Shown: piece after piece, positions 1 to 9,233 of the stretch
How positions within the stretch are numbered: position 1 is the first letter of the stretch
How the letters are laid out: each line of letters begins with the position of its first letter
Source: Brevibacillus_D fluminis_A
Lineage (GTDB): Bacteria > Bacillota > Bacilli > Brevibacillales > Brevibacillaceae
Reading direction: 5' to 3'
Assembly (NCBI RefSeq): GCF_052072235.1
Contig: NZ_CM125436.1
Location: forward strand, 1,730,001-1,794,000
Length of the DNA stretch: 64,000 nucleotides
The notes under the pieces: model-generated
Databases searched by the model: none
What the model was told of the DNA's origin: nothing
What the model saw: the letters and a program-made list of their open reading frames with translations, nothing else
Translations under genes and position numbers: made by a program

Positions 1-699
1 AGCCAAAATGGCGACCCCGGCACGGTCGTGAACGAGCTTGCCACCCGGGTTCTCGGCGGATGGGCCGTGCTGGCGATGCAGCTGCTTTTGGTCACAAGCG
101 CTTTCGCTGCCTTGCTTGCGATCCAAAACATGATCACGCGTTACTATTTTGCCTGCGGGCGCACGGGCATTTTGCCTGCCAAGCTCGGCCTTGTCCATCA
201 CCGCTTCCGTTCCCCACACGTGGCAAGCATCGTCCAGTCGGCTACGGCGCTGTTTTTCCTGATCGTCGCAGCCAGTGTAGGTGCTGACCCGTTTGTACAC
301 TTATACGGGTGGTTTGGTGCAATCGGGACATTGGCGCTGCTGATTTTGTACAGCTTGACGGCGATTGCGGTGATCTGCTATTTCGCCCGCACAGGTGCCG
401 ATACGCGCCTTTGGCATACCAAAATCGCTCCAGGCCTGGCTGCGATCTGTTTGAGCGGAACGACCATCTACGCCATTCTAAATTTCAGCCTGTTTGTAGG
501 AGAAGGACAGACGGCGCTGTCGATCGCCATCTTTAGCATCATCGGTGCGATTACGATCGCGGGGATCGCGGTGGGCTTACGGCTCAAAAAGCAAAGACCC
601 CGCGCTTACCAAGCGATCGGCGTGACGATTGCGGATGCAAATCAGGAGCAAGCAGCAGCGGCAGAAAGGACGCCAGCAAGAAAACGGGAAGGGGCGTAA
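1..699 (+). CDS. APC-family amino acid permease, C-terminal part (5' end outside window)
   Basis: The frame is open from the first base, so this is the 3' part of a longer gene; the GTG at base 28 is internal. The visible 232 residues hold about five hydrophobic segments and a loop with the pattern NMITRYYFACGRTGILP followed by P-H-V-A. This is the conserved region around TM8-9 of amino acid-polyamine-organocation (APC) permeases. The protein would be a proton- or substrate-coupled uptake carrier in the cell membrane; the substrate cannot be read from this part. The tail is charged and Ala/Gln-rich. The next gene is nearly 190 bases away behind its own promoter, so they are probably separate units. 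Confidence 0.85.
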   Translation, partial: SQNGDPGTVVNELATRVLGGWAVLAMQLLLVTSAFAALLAIQNMITRYYFACGRTGILPAKLGLVHHRFRSPHVASIVQSATALFFLIVAASVGADPFVHLYGWFGAIGTLALLILYSLTAIAVICYFARTGADTRLWHTKIAPGLAAICLSGTTIYAILNFSLFVGEGQTALSIAIFSIIGAITIAGIAVGLRLKKQRPRAYQAIGVTIADANQEQAAAAERTPARKREGA

Positions 700-781
700 G
701 CAGCCCTTTTTCCGTATGGCGATCGTTGTGATTTGTCCGGGATAAAAATTCAAATTACTTGAAATTATCTTTTTATTATCG

Positions 782-810
782 TTTACGAAACGGTAGATTC
801 ATGATACATT
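782..810 (+). promoter_or_regulatory. Candidate sigma-A promoter of the sugar ABC operon
   Basis: TTTACG (782-787) and TACATT (805-810) are separated by 17 bases, each matching four of six consensus positions. The predicted start of transcription would fall at about 817, right where the palindromic operator begins. Inferred only from sequence. Confidence 0.4.
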
Positions 811-818
811 ATAGGCTA

Positions 819-832
819 GTTAACCGGTTAAC
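819..832 (+). promoter_or_regulatory. Perfect 14-bp palindrome, LacI/GalR-type operator candidate
   Basis: GTTAACCGGTTAAC is a perfect palindrome with the central CCGG typical of LacI/GalR-family operators. It lies just downstream of the candidate -10 box, where a bound repressor would block transcription of the sugar importer. No regulator gene of this family lies in the window. The central CG and position support the call; the identity of the regulator is unknown. Confidence 0.55.
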
Positions 833-886
833 AAAACCGAGCAGGCAACAGTTGACACGAATTATCTTCGAAAGCAGGTGAAACCG

Positions 887-2419
887 ATGTCAATCCTTCA
901 GATTCGCGGCGTTTCCATCTCGTTCCCCGGTGTAAAGGCGCTGCGCGATGTGACCTTTGACATTGCGCGCGGGCAGGTCGTCGCCCTTTGCGGCGAAAAC
1001 GGCGCGGGCAAGTCTACGCTGGGGAAGATCATCGCCGGCGTCAACCCGCACGGCTCGTATTCGGGCAGCATTTTGTATGAAGGCGAAGAGCTAACACTCT
1101 CATCCACACTCGATGCGGAAAAAATCGGGATCGCGATCGTACACCAGGAATTAAATCTGTTCAACGAAATGACCGTGGCTGAGAACATTTTCCTCAGCCG
1201 CATGCCAGGCAAAAGCGGGATCATCGATTTTGAGGCACTGTACGATCAGGCGGGCAAACTGCTTGACGATCTGGGTATTCCGATCAATCCGCGGGACAAG
1301 ATCAAAGACTTGCCGGTCTCCAAACGGCAAATGGTCGAGATCGCCAAGGCGGTCGCGAAAAAACCGAAGGTGCTGATTTTTGACGAAGCGACCAGCTCGC
1401 TGTCCAATCATGAGGTCGCTCTCCTCTATCAAATCATCGAGCGGTTGAAGCAGCAAGGCACGACGATGATTTACGTGTCGCACAAACTGAACGAAATTTT
1501 TGATATTTGCGATGCCGTGGTTGTGCTGAAGGATGGCAGCTACGTACGATCAGCGTTAGTTCAGGATACGACCCGAGACGACATCATTCGCTGGACGGTA
1601 GGGCGCGAGTTGCGGGATTTGTATCCTCCCCGGCGGAAGAGCGGCCAGGCGGGTGAAGAATGGCTCAGGCTCGAAGATTGGTCGGTCCCCGATCCGGTTA
1701 GCCCTGTAAAAAGGCTGGTTGACCGTGTCTCGCTGCACGTGAAGACGGGAGAAATCCTCGGAATCTATGGGCTTGTCGGGGCAGGAAGGTCGGAGCTGGT
1801 CGATTCGATCTTTGAAGGGCAGGAAGGGAAGGCGACCGGCAGGATGTATGTGCGCAACCAACCATTCGCGGTCAAAAATCCGGCGCATGCCATCGCAAGC
1901 GGGATCGCGCTCGTGACGGAAGACCGCAAAAAAACGGGGCTCGTGCTCGGGTTGTCCGTAGAAGAAAACTTGACGCTCGCATCGCTGCGTTCGGTCGCCA
2001 AAACGCTTGGCGTCATCGATCAGGTGAAAGCTGCTTCTGAAGTGCAGCGGATGGTGCAGAAGCTCAGCGTGAAGGTGCCGCATGTCAACCAGCTCGTCAA
2101 GCATTTGTCCGGCGGAAATCAGCAGAAGGTTGTCGTTGGCAAATGGCTGCTTACCCAGCCGCAGCTGCTGATTTTGGACGAACCGACAAGAGGCATCGAT
2201 GTCGGGGCAAAAGCGGAAATTTACAAGATGATTCGGGACCTGGCGGATGAGGGGATCGCGATCATTATGGTCTCTTCCGAGCTGCCTGAAGTGCTCGGGG
2301 TGAGCGACCGCATCCTCGTCATGAAGGACGGGAAAATCGCGGCAGAAATGCTTCAGGAGCAAGCAGATGAGGAAGTGTTAGTACGATACGCGCTTGGAGG
2401 TGCACAGCATGTTTCCTAA
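887..2419 (+). CDS. Sugar ABC transporter ATPase with two nucleotide-binding domains (XylG/RbsA/MglA type)
   Basis: Energises uptake of a monosaccharide by hydrolysing ATP on the inner face of the membrane. About 510 residues with two ABC domains in tandem, the usual size for this family. The first has Walker A GENGAGKST near residue 40 and Walker B LIFDEATSSL; the second has a degenerate Walker A-like loop (GLVGAGRSE), signature LSGGNQQK and Walker B LILDEPTRG. The diverged second P-loop and the 'TRGIDVGAK' stretch are typical of the XylG/RbsA/MglA group. The ATG was chosen over a GTG nine bases upstream because AGGTGA (876-881) is correctly spaced for it. The end overlaps the permease start by 11 bases, showing an operon. 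Xylose is likely but not provable here. Confidence 0.9.
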   Translation: MSILQIRGVSISFPGVKALRDVTFDIARGQVVALCGENGAGKSTLGKIIAGVNPHGSYSGSILYEGEELTLSSTLDAEKIGIAIVHQELNLFNEMTVAENIFLSRMPGKSGIIDFEALYDQAGKLLDDLGIPINPRDKIKDLPVSKRQMVEIAKAVAKKPKVLIFDEATSSLSNHEVALLYQIIERLKQQGTTMIYVSHKLNEIFDICDAVVVLKDGSYVRSALVQDTTRDDIIRWTVGRELRDLYPPRRKSGQAGEEWLRLEDWSVPDPVSPVKRLVDRVSLHVKTGEILGIYGLVGAGRSELVDSIFEGQEGKATGRMYVRNQPFAVKNPAHAIASGIALVTEDRKKTGLVLGLSVEENLTLASLRSVAKTLGVIDQVKAASEVQRMVQKLSVKVPHVNQLVKHLSGGNQQKVVVGKWLLTQPQLLILDEPTRGIDVGAKAEIYKMIRDLADEGIAIIMVSSELPEVLGVSDRILVMKDGKIAAEMLQEQADEEVLVRYALGGAQHVS

Positions 2420-3554
2420 AGAGGCAGTGACAGAAGCACCAGCCGGGCTCGGCAAGAAAGGTGCGCTTGCAATCAATTGGAAAAATTATACGTCATTGGC
2501 TGGGCTGGCCGTGCTGATCGCGATTTCGGCGATCATGAGCCCTACATTTTTGTCCCCGTTCAACATTGTCAACGTCGCGACGCAGATCGCCGCACCGGGT
2601 ATATTGGCCGTCGGGATGACCTTTGTTATCTTGACCGGCGGCATCGATCTGTCAGTTGGCTCTCTCCTGGCACTGACCGGCGTGATCGTCGCCATCGCAG
2701 CCCCCGTCATCGGGTGGCCGTTGGCGGTCTTGCTCGCCATTTTGCTCGGAACAGCGGTCGGCATGTTCCACGGGCTATGCATTACGAGATTCAAGGTGCC
2801 GCCCTTCATCGTCACGTTGGCCGGACTGTCTGCTTACAAAGGCTTGGCACTCATTCTCACCTCATCCGCATCGGTGCCCCTGCGTGCTGATTTCTTTGAC
2901 TACCTTGGAGCTGGTCGGGTGGGGGGCACGGCAGCGCTTCTACTTTCCGCAGCGATTGCCGTGCTGATGCTGTTCACCTATTTGTCTGCCAGAAAAAAAT
3001 ACGGAGCAAAGGAACGGACGAAAAAGGGTATCGTCACAATTTCAGCGATGGCAGGCACGCTTGCATTCGGCCTCCTTGCCCAAGAGGCAGGGGGCGTGCC
3101 GATTCAGGTGCTCATCTTTGTGGTACTGTTTGCCATCGCGTGGTTTGCCTTGAATAAAACGGTGTTCGGGCGCGAGCTGTACGCCATCGGCGGAAATCCG
3201 GAGGCAGCCCGGCTCGCAGGGGTGAAAGTGAAGCGAGGTCTCATCATCGTGTATGCCACAGCCGGATTCCTCGCGTCCATTGCCGGATTGCTGGTGGCGA
3301 CCCGGCTCGGTTCCGGTACGCCGCAGGTCGGGACATTGGGCGAGCTGGATGCGATCGCAGCCGTTGTCATTGGCGGCACAAGCTTGATGGGCGGCGTCGG
3401 GACATTGGGCGGAACGATCATCGGGGTCATCCTGATCGGGATTTTGAACAATTTGCTGTCTCTGCTCAACATTACAGCCGATATGCAGATGGTGTTCAAA
3501 GGAGCGATCATTTTGGGTGCCGTCATGCTGGATGCCAAGCTGAGCAAAAAATAA
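2409..3554 (+). CDS. Sugar ABC transporter permease (XylH/RbsC type)
   Basis: Membrane channel subunit partnering the preceding ATPase. About 381 residues with eight to ten hydrophobic segments. The loop FVILTGGIDLSVGS near residue 75 and the C-terminal GRELYAIGGNPEAARLAG are hallmark motifs of RbsC/XylH permeases (branched-chain type permease fold). A charged insert of about 20 residues after 'YLSARKKYG' splits the membrane segments, as in XylH rather than RbsC, which favours xylose. GGAGG at 2396-2400 sits eight bases before this ATG; the upstream TTG in the same frame lacks a site. Third component follows after 52 bases. Confidence 0.9.
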   Translation: MFPKEAVTEAPAGLGKKGALAINWKNYTSLAGLAVLIAISAIMSPTFLSPFNIVNVATQIAAPGILAVGMTFVILTGGIDLSVGSLLALTGVIVAIAAPVIGWPLAVLLAILLGTAVGMFHGLCITRFKVPPFIVTLAGLSAYKGLALILTSSASVPLRADFFDYLGAGRVGGTAALLLSAAIAVLMLFTYLSARKKYGAKERTKKGIVTISAMAGTLAFGLLAQEAGGVPIQVLIFVVLFAIAWFALNKTVFGRELYAIGGNPEAARLAGVKVKRGLIIVYATAGFLASIAGLLVATRLGSGTPQVGTLGELDAIAAVVIGGTSLMGGVGTLGGTIIGVILIGILNNLLSLLNITADMQMVFKGAIILGAVMLDAKLSKK

Positions 3555-3606
3555 ACGCTGGTTCAAAAACACGTAAAAAAATTTGATTGAGGGGGCGTTC
3601 ACTCAG

Positions 3607-4608
3607 ATGAAACGATGGAGGAATTTGGCAGGGGTGCTTAGCTGTGGGGTACTGATACTTGCGGGCTGCGGGACACAGACAGGAGCCGGCGGACCAACAG
3701 CTGGCAGCAAGGACAAAATTGTTGTCGGCGTAACAAATATCACGATGAAAGAGTCGGTTTACCAGTTCATGAAAACAGCCGCCGAGAATAAGGCAAAAGA
3801 GCTTGGAGTGGAAGTGATGTGGCAAAGCTCCGAGCTGGACCCTTCCGCGCAGATGAATCAAGTGCAAAATTTCATCGCGCAAAAGGTAGACGCGATCGTG
3901 ATCGAACCGGCCGATCCACATGCGGCCAAGCAGCAGGTCATGCTGGCAAAACAGGCAGGCATTCCGGTCATCAATCTGGAAGGGCTGATTGAGGGGGCCA
4001 AAACCGATTTGCGGATCGTCGGCGACAGCGTCAAGGTAGGGGAAGCACAGGTAGAGAGCTTTCTTCAGGAGTGGGGTGACAAACCTGCCAATGTCGTGAT
4101 TCTCTCCGGAACGAAAGGTGACGAGGTGGCGGAAAGCATCACGAAAGGCAATCTGAACATCATCGGAAAACATGCCAATTTGAATGTTGTGGGGAGTCAG
4201 TACCACACCAACTGGGACAAACAGCTGGCGATGAATACGATGGAAAATCTGCTGGTGAAATATAAAAATGACATCCAGGTTGTCTTCGCGAACAACGATG
4301 GCATGATCGCAGGCGCCATGAAAGCCGCCGAAAATGCAGGGGTAAAGGACAAAATCATTTTTTACGGAGCAGACAATGACAAAAGCACGGTGGAAGCGAT
4401 TTTGAAGGGAGACCCGGTGCGAACGATTGACAAAGGGGCGGTACTTCAAGGTGAACGCGTCGTAGAAGGCGCAGTAAAGCTGGCAAAAGGGGAAAAGCCG
4501 CCGTCTGATCAAGTGGTCGATGACATCCCGGTATGGTATACGCCGATTACGCTTGTGGATAAAAACCACCTAGAGGCAGCGAAGCAAAAGTTTCCGGAAC
4601 TGTTTTGA
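3607..4608 (+). CDS. Sugar-binding lipoprotein of the ABC importer (periplasmic-binding protein type 1)
   Basis: Captures the sugar outside the cell and delivers it to the permease. The N-terminus (MKRWRN then a hydrophobic stretch) ends in a lipobox L-A-G-C, so the mature protein starts at Cys about residue 22 and is lipid anchored. The rest of the 333 residues resembles the type I sugar-binding fold of RbsB/XylF/GGBP: VDAIVIEPAD, a hinge near 'GIPVINLEG', and NNDGMIAGAMKAAENAG. The start follows a GAGGGG site; an in-frame TTG 24 bases upstream overlaps that site and is unlikely. Gene order ATPase-permease-binder differs from the more common binder-first order. A hairpin terminator follows. 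Confidence 0.88.
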   Translation: MKRWRNLAGVLSCGVLILAGCGTQTGAGGPTAGSKDKIVVGVTNITMKESVYQFMKTAAENKAKELGVEVMWQSSELDPSAQMNQVQNFIAQKVDAIVIEPADPHAAKQQVMLAKQAGIPVINLEGLIEGAKTDLRIVGDSVKVGEAQVESFLQEWGDKPANVVILSGTKGDEVAESITKGNLNIIGKHANLNVVGSQYHTNWDKQLAMNTMENLLVKYKNDIQVVFANNDGMIAGAMKAAENAGVKDKIIFYGADNDKSTVEAILKGDPVRTIDKGAVLQGERVVEGAVKLAKGEKPPSDQVVDDIPVWYTPITLVDKNHLEAAKQKFPELF

Positions 4609-4630
4609 GTTTTCACCCCAGGTATCGCAT

Positions 4631-4678
4631 AACAAAAAGCAGTGGGACGCGCTCATTCCGGTCTGACTGCTTTTTGTT
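4631..4678. terminator. Hairpin terminator after the sugar ABC operon
   Basis: AACAAAAAGCAGT (4631-4643) pairs with ACTGCTTTTTGTT (4666-4678) over a 22-base loop. The arms carry A and T tracts, so it could act in either direction. The loop is long for an intrinsic terminator. Confidence 0.65.
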
Positions 4679-4825
4679 CTGTAAAAACGGACCGGCTTGC
4701 TCGGAGCGAGCCAATTCATGATGATCGATTTGTTTGCTTGACACGGCAGGGACGCACCTCTTATCGTGGACAATGGATACTACCATGAAAAATCAGGAAA
4801 TGCGGCTTGGATTGAGGGGAAGCGC

Positions 4826-7800
4826 ATGTCGAATAAAGGGAAACTATTGGTCGTATTTGCCGTGTTTTTGCTGGTGACTTGCGTCCGCCTGGGGTGGCAC
4901 GATTTATCCGGCTCCCCCCGGATGCCGGTCGCGAGGCAAGGGGTGCTGGATGCCAGAGGCTGGGATTTTGCGCGCAACGGCGCGATGAAACTGAATGGCG
5001 AATGGGAGTTTTACCGTGGCGGGCTGTATACGGCAGACCAGCTTGCTGCACATGCGGGGCAAAAGCTCACCGTCAACGTGCCAGGCGTGTGGGACGCTTA
5101 TGTGAACGAGCAGACGAATACATCGTTCGGGTATGGCACCTACCATCTGACAATGCTTCTGCCCGAGAGCAGCCAGCGTGTATGGGGCGTTCGGGTTGCC
5201 AATATACGATCGTCACATCGGCTGTTCATCGACGGACAGAGCGCAGGAGAACAAGGCCGCCCATCTGCAAGCGCGGATGATGTGGTCGCCCGCAATGTTC
5301 CCTATGTGACATATATGGAAGTAACGGGGAACCGGCTTGATCTTGTGCTGCAAATTGCGAATGCCGATTTTGGCTCCGGGGGCGGGATCTTTGAACCGAT
5401 CATGGTCGGGCCTCTGCAGGAAATCGTAGCGGCCAAACGCAGTTCCGAATATTTCGATGCGATCGCAGGCAGTCTGCTGCTGTTGTTTGGCATCTACTTT
5501 TTCATGCTGTATGTCCACAATCGCCGCTTTACGGAATTCATCTACTTTTCGTTATCGAATCTGTTTGCCGCGCTTTACCTGGTTACCCATCGGGAGCGGA
5601 TCGCGCTCGACTGGTTTGACTTGTCGTACGATTGGGTGACGCGCATTCAATTTCTCTCCATGCTCGGGCTTGTCATCTCCTATTCGTTGTTCATGAAAAA
5701 CATCGCCCGCCAAACATCGGGCGGAAAAGCGGGCAGCATCCTGCTGGCACTGACCGGTTTGTGCATTGTCCAGGTATTGCTGCTGGACGCGGACACCTTC
5801 ACCCGCCTGAACGCGTGTTACATTTTCGTCTCATGGATTACCGTTATGTATCATTTTGTTTGGCTGCTTCGCAGCGTGTGGTCGAACCATGCGAGCTTGA
5901 TGTGGGTTGTGATCAGCACGTGCAGCATCTTATATAACGGCGTGTTTGAAAATTTGCGTTTTCTCGGCTGGATTCAAGACGACGGCTGGGTGCCGATCGA
6001 GATACTTGTGTTTGCCATTTCGCTTGCGATGTTAAGCTCGGAGCGGTTTTTCGCGACGTTGACAAAAGCGGAACAGCTGTCGCAGCAGCTATTGACGCTG
6101 GATAAGGCGAAAGACGAATTTTTGGCCAACACCTCGCATGAGCTGCGCACGCCGCTCCATGCCATGATGAATATTGTCCAATCCGTCATCGAGGGCGGAG
6201 CAGACGAGCTGAATGAGCGGCAGAAGGAAAATCTGCAGCTCGTCTTGGGCGTAGGGAAGCGGCTGACCCATCTCCTGGATGATTTGCTCGATATTTCACA
6301 CTTGCAGGCAGGGATCGAGCTGAAGCGGACGAGCCTTGCTGTGCATGATGTGGTCGCTGTTGCCATGGATGTGATGCGTTTTTTGACGGACGAGCATGCC
6401 GTGCGTCTCGTCAATCGGGTGCCCGAACAGCTGCCGCGCATCGCCGCCGACGAGCAGCGATTTCTGCAAATCATCTTTAACTTATTGTATAACGCAATCA
6501 AATTTACGCCGGCGGGTACGATTGCGGTGGAAGCGGAGCGAAAGGGCGGGATGGTTGAAATTCGCGTGGCGGATACGGGAATTGGCATAGCGGCAGAGAA
6601 ACAGGCATCCATTTTTGACATGTTCGCGCAGGGCGAAGAAGGAAAAGAAGGGAAAGGGCTTGGGCTGCACATTAGCAAAAAGCTGGTGGAGCGGCATGGC
6701 GGCACGATCCGCGTAAGCTCCGAACAAGGGCGCGGCACAATCTTTTTCTTTACGATGCCGATCGCGGGGGCGACGGAAGAAGTCACCGCCACTGCAGCGA
6801 ACGAGCAAATTCTCCGCGAGTCGCTTGCGCACATGCAAACGGCAGCGGCGGCTATGCCGCAAGTGCCGGACACCAGGCAGCCGCAGCACGAGAAGACGGG
6901 AGCACATATTTTGCTGGTGGACGACGATCCGACCAATCGCTATGTGATGGTGAATTTGCTGGCGGCGGAACCGTATCAGATCACCACCGCGACCAATGGG
7001 CGGGAGGCGCTGGCCGCGCTGGCACAGCATCGCCGCTGGGACCTGGTGATCCTTGACGTCATGCTGCCGCACATGTCGGGCTACGAGGTGTGCCGCCATC
7101 TGCGGCAGCTGTACACGCCGTCGGAGCTGCCCGTTCTGATGGTCACCGCCCGCAGTCAAAAGGACGATTTGCTCGCAGGCTTTGCCGCAGGTGCCAACGA
7201 CTATGTGACAAAGCCTGTGGAAGCGTTTGAGCTGCGGGCAAGGGTTCGCACGCTGATCAGGATGAAGCAGTCTGTCAGCGAGGTGATTCAGGCGGAAATG
7301 GCGTTTTTGCAGTCACAAATCAAACCTCATTTTTTGTTCAATACCCTCAATACGATTTTGGCCGTCAGCCAAAAAGACGTGGAGCGGGCGCAAGATTTGC
7401 TGATCGACTTAAGCACGTATTTGCGCAACAGCTTTGACTTCGAACAGCATGAACACATGATCGCGATCCAACGCGAGCTGGAGCTGGTGGAAGCGTATCT
7501 TCATATTGAGCAAACCCGGTTTGGCGACCGGCTGCACGTCGTCTGCGAATTCCCGGATAACCCAGGCGGCCAGGTCCCGCCGCTGACGATTCAGCCGATC
7601 GTGGAAAACGCCATCAGGCACGGGGCGATGAAGCGGCTGTCGGGCGGCACCGTGAAGATCACGGTCTACGCCGAGGATGACCATCTGGTGGTCACGGTTG
7701 AAGATAACGGCCCCGGTTATTTGGCGGATGAAGCGCTGCCGGCCGTCGACAAACGGAACCGAAAAGGGGTCGGGCTGCGCAACATCGAAAGACGCTTGCG

Positions 7801-7888
7801 GAATATCGGCGCCGGGCTGGAGATTGAAAGCGAGTCGGGGAGCGGCACAAAAGTGACGATCCGTATCCCGCAAACGCTGGGCGCGTAA
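4826..7888 (+). CDS. Hybrid sensor kinase with 7TMR-DISM sensor, HisKA kinase, receiver and second LytS-type kinase
   Basis: About 1,020 residues. Order: N-terminal membrane segment (5-22); extracellular jelly-roll-like sensor (about 35-205); seven-helix membrane block (about 215-415), together the 7TMR-DISM arrangement; HisKA H-box SHELRTP (His near 437) with HATPase motifs NAIKF, DTGIGI and GLGLHISK; a receiver (LVDDDP near 693, phospho-Asp in ILDVMLP near 743, Lys in TKPV); then a second kinase, QIKPHFLFN (His near 835) with PIVENAIRHG and GVGLRNIERRL, as in LytS/YesM kinases. The two kinase modules are of different families, so the protein may run an internal relay. ATG preferred because GAGGGGA is five bases upstream; an in-frame ATG 60 bases earlier lacks a site. 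No partner regulator is adjacent. Confidence 0.88.
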   Translation: MSNKGKLLVVFAVFLLVTCVRLGWHDLSGSPRMPVARQGVLDARGWDFARNGAMKLNGEWEFYRGGLYTADQLAAHAGQKLTVNVPGVWDAYVNEQTNTSFGYGTYHLTMLLPESSQRVWGVRVANIRSSHRLFIDGQSAGEQGRPSASADDVVARNVPYVTYMEVTGNRLDLVLQIANADFGSGGGIFEPIMVGPLQEIVAAKRSSEYFDAIAGSLLLLFGIYFFMLYVHNRRFTEFIYFSLSNLFAALYLVTHRERIALDWFDLSYDWVTRIQFLSMLGLVISYSLFMKNIARQTSGGKAGSILLALTGLCIVQVLLLDADTFTRLNACYIFVSWITVMYHFVWLLRSVWSNHASLMWVVISTCSILYNGVFENLRFLGWIQDDGWVPIEILVFAISLAMLSSERFFATLTKAEQLSQQLLTLDKAKDEFLANTSHELRTPLHAMMNIVQSVIEGGADELNERQKENLQLVLGVGKRLTHLLDDLLDISHLQAGIELKRTSLAVHDVVAVAMDVMRFLTDEHAVRLVNRVPEQLPRIAADEQRFLQIIFNLLYNAIKFTPAGTIAVEAERKGGMVEIRVADTGIGIAAEKQASIFDMFAQGEEGKEGKGLGLHISKKLVERHGGTIRVSSEQGRGTIFFFTMPIAGATEEVTATAANEQILRESLAHMQTAAAAMPQVPDTRQPQHEKTGAHILLVDDDPTNRYVMVNLLAAEPYQITTATNGREALAALAQHRRWDLVILDVMLPHMSGYEVCRHLRQLYTPSELPVLMVTARSQKDDLLAGFAAGANDYVTKPVEAFELRARVRTLIRMKQSVSEVIQAEMAFLQSQIKPHFLFNTLNTILAVSQKDVERAQDLLIDLSTYLRNSFDFEQHEHMIAIQRELELVEAYLHIEQTRFGDRLHVVCEFPDNPGGQVPPLTIQPIVENAIRHGAMKRLSGGTVKITVYAEDDHLVVTVEDNGPGYLADEALPAVDKRNRKGVGLRNIERRLRNIGAGLEIESESGSGTKVTIRIPQTLGA

Positions 7889-7938
7889 CATTGCTCGGCG
7901 ACGCGGCAAAACAAGGCTGACGGGATGAAAAGGTGCGG

Positions 7939-7966
7939 GCACTACGCATAAGGCGTGGTGCTTTTT
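7939..7966 (+). terminator. Intrinsic terminator after the sensor kinase gene
   Basis: GCACTACGC pairs with GCGTGGTGC (one G-U pair) around a five-base loop, followed directly by TTTTT. A short, standard rho-independent terminator. Confidence 0.75.
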
Positions 7967-8082
7967 GCATGACAGCGATTTGGATGGCTGAAAATCTGGC
8001 CAACTGGATGGCGACACGGGGGGCTGCGGTTTTTACAATGGTGGGTGCATGGAACAGCCATTGTAGGGAAAAGGAGAACACG

Positions 8083-8985
8083 ATGATCGAATACTTGTCT
8101 TATTCGGAAGAAATCGCGTATGCCATGGCGCAAAGGCTCCCCGTCGTCGCGCTGGAAACCGCTGTTTTTGCACATTCGCTGCCGTATCCGCGGAACGTCG
8201 AAATGGCTGAGCAGCTTGCTGCGGACATTCGCAAACATGGCGCAGTTCCGGCGTTCATCGGTTTTTTGCAGGGACGAATCAAGCTCGGACTTCACGCGGA
8301 CGAATGGGAGCTGCTGGCTGATCAGCACCCGAAACGGCAGGTGGCAAAGGTGGGACGGGGCGACGTTGCAGCAGTTTTGGCGGCTGGCAAAACCGGAGCC
8401 GCGACTTTTGCAGCCGCCCTGTACGCAGCGCAATTGGCAGGGATCAAGGTGGCAGCGACCGGGGGAATCGGCGGTGTGCACCGTGAAGGCGAGCCGATTT
8501 GGACCGTCTCGGCCGATATGCCTGAACCGGGGCGGGCACCGATCGCGGTCATTTGCGGGGGATGTCCATCCGTATTGGACATTCGCAAAATGCTCACGTA
8601 CTGCCGAACGGATGGCATTTCCGTCGTCGGCTATCAGATCGAGGAGTGCCCCACGTACTATTCGCCGAACAGCGGATATCGGCTCGAGCGGCGTCTGGAT
8701 GATGTGGAGGCAATCGCCCGCATGCTGCAAGACAACAGCACGGTGATCGTACATGGTATGGGGCCAGAAATCCGAGTCGAGCAGTTGCAGATGGAGGACA
8801 TCATTGCATCGGCGATTGCTGAAGCGAAGCGGCGCGGCTTCTACGGGCAAGGCGTGACACCGTTTCTGTTCGCCAGGGTGGAGGAGTTCGCGAAAGAGCG
8901 GAGTGTCGATGCCCATCTGGCCATGATGGCAAACAATGCAGGGGTGGCAGCCGCCGTAGCACGGGCAAGCCTGTCCCAGACATGA
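8083..8985 (+). CDS. psuG: Pseudouridine-5'-phosphate glycosidase
   Basis: Splits pseudouridine 5'-phosphate into uracil and ribose 5-phosphate in the cytoplasm, the second step of pseudouridine breakdown. 300 residues, the normal size. Family signatures: VALETAVFAHSLPYPRN near the N-terminus (catalytic Glu and the conserved H-x-x-P-Y-P), KVGRGDVAAV (conserved Lys), and KVAATGGIGGVHR with the second active-site Lys region. AAGGAGAA lies five bases before the ATG; the frame is open further upstream, but that part is low-quality sequence and holds a terminator. The usual partner kinase psuK is not beside it, so the pathway would need a kinase encoded elsewhere. Confidence 0.9.
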   Translation: MIEYLSYSEEIAYAMAQRLPVVALETAVFAHSLPYPRNVEMAEQLAADIRKHGAVPAFIGFLQGRIKLGLHADEWELLADQHPKRQVAKVGRGDVAAVLAAGKTGAATFAAALYAAQLAGIKVAATGGIGGVHREGEPIWTVSADMPEPGRAPIAVICGGCPSVLDIRKMLTYCRTDGISVVGYQIEECPTYYSPNSGYRLERRLDDVEAIARMLQDNSTVIVHGMGPEIRVEQLQMEDIIASAIAEAKRRGFYGQGVTPFLFARVEEFAKERSVDAHLAMMANNAGVAAAVARASLSQT

Positions 8986-9039
8986 AACAGCGATCCGTCT
9001 ATGACTTGAAAACGAAGTCGTAGATGGACCGCTGTTTTT
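8986..9039 (+). terminator. Long-stem terminator after psuG
   Basis: A 22-base arm (8986-9007) pairs almost perfectly with 9015-9036 around a seven-base loop rich in A, followed by TTT. The stem starts directly after the psuG stop codon. Confidence 0.85.
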
Positions 9040-9233
9040 ATTGCCTGCCGTTGCCCGCTCCCTATCGGCGATCCAGTATGCTCCAATTATTCGGATTCGT
9101 TGGTAACGTCTTCTGCCATTTCACAATCTTGCTTTTCTATTGCAATTTCGTCGTTTTGGTGCAGACAGATGCGATAGAGTCGTGCTACAAAGGAAAAAAT
9201 GGATCATAGATGCGGACGGGGGAGCAGAGGCAC

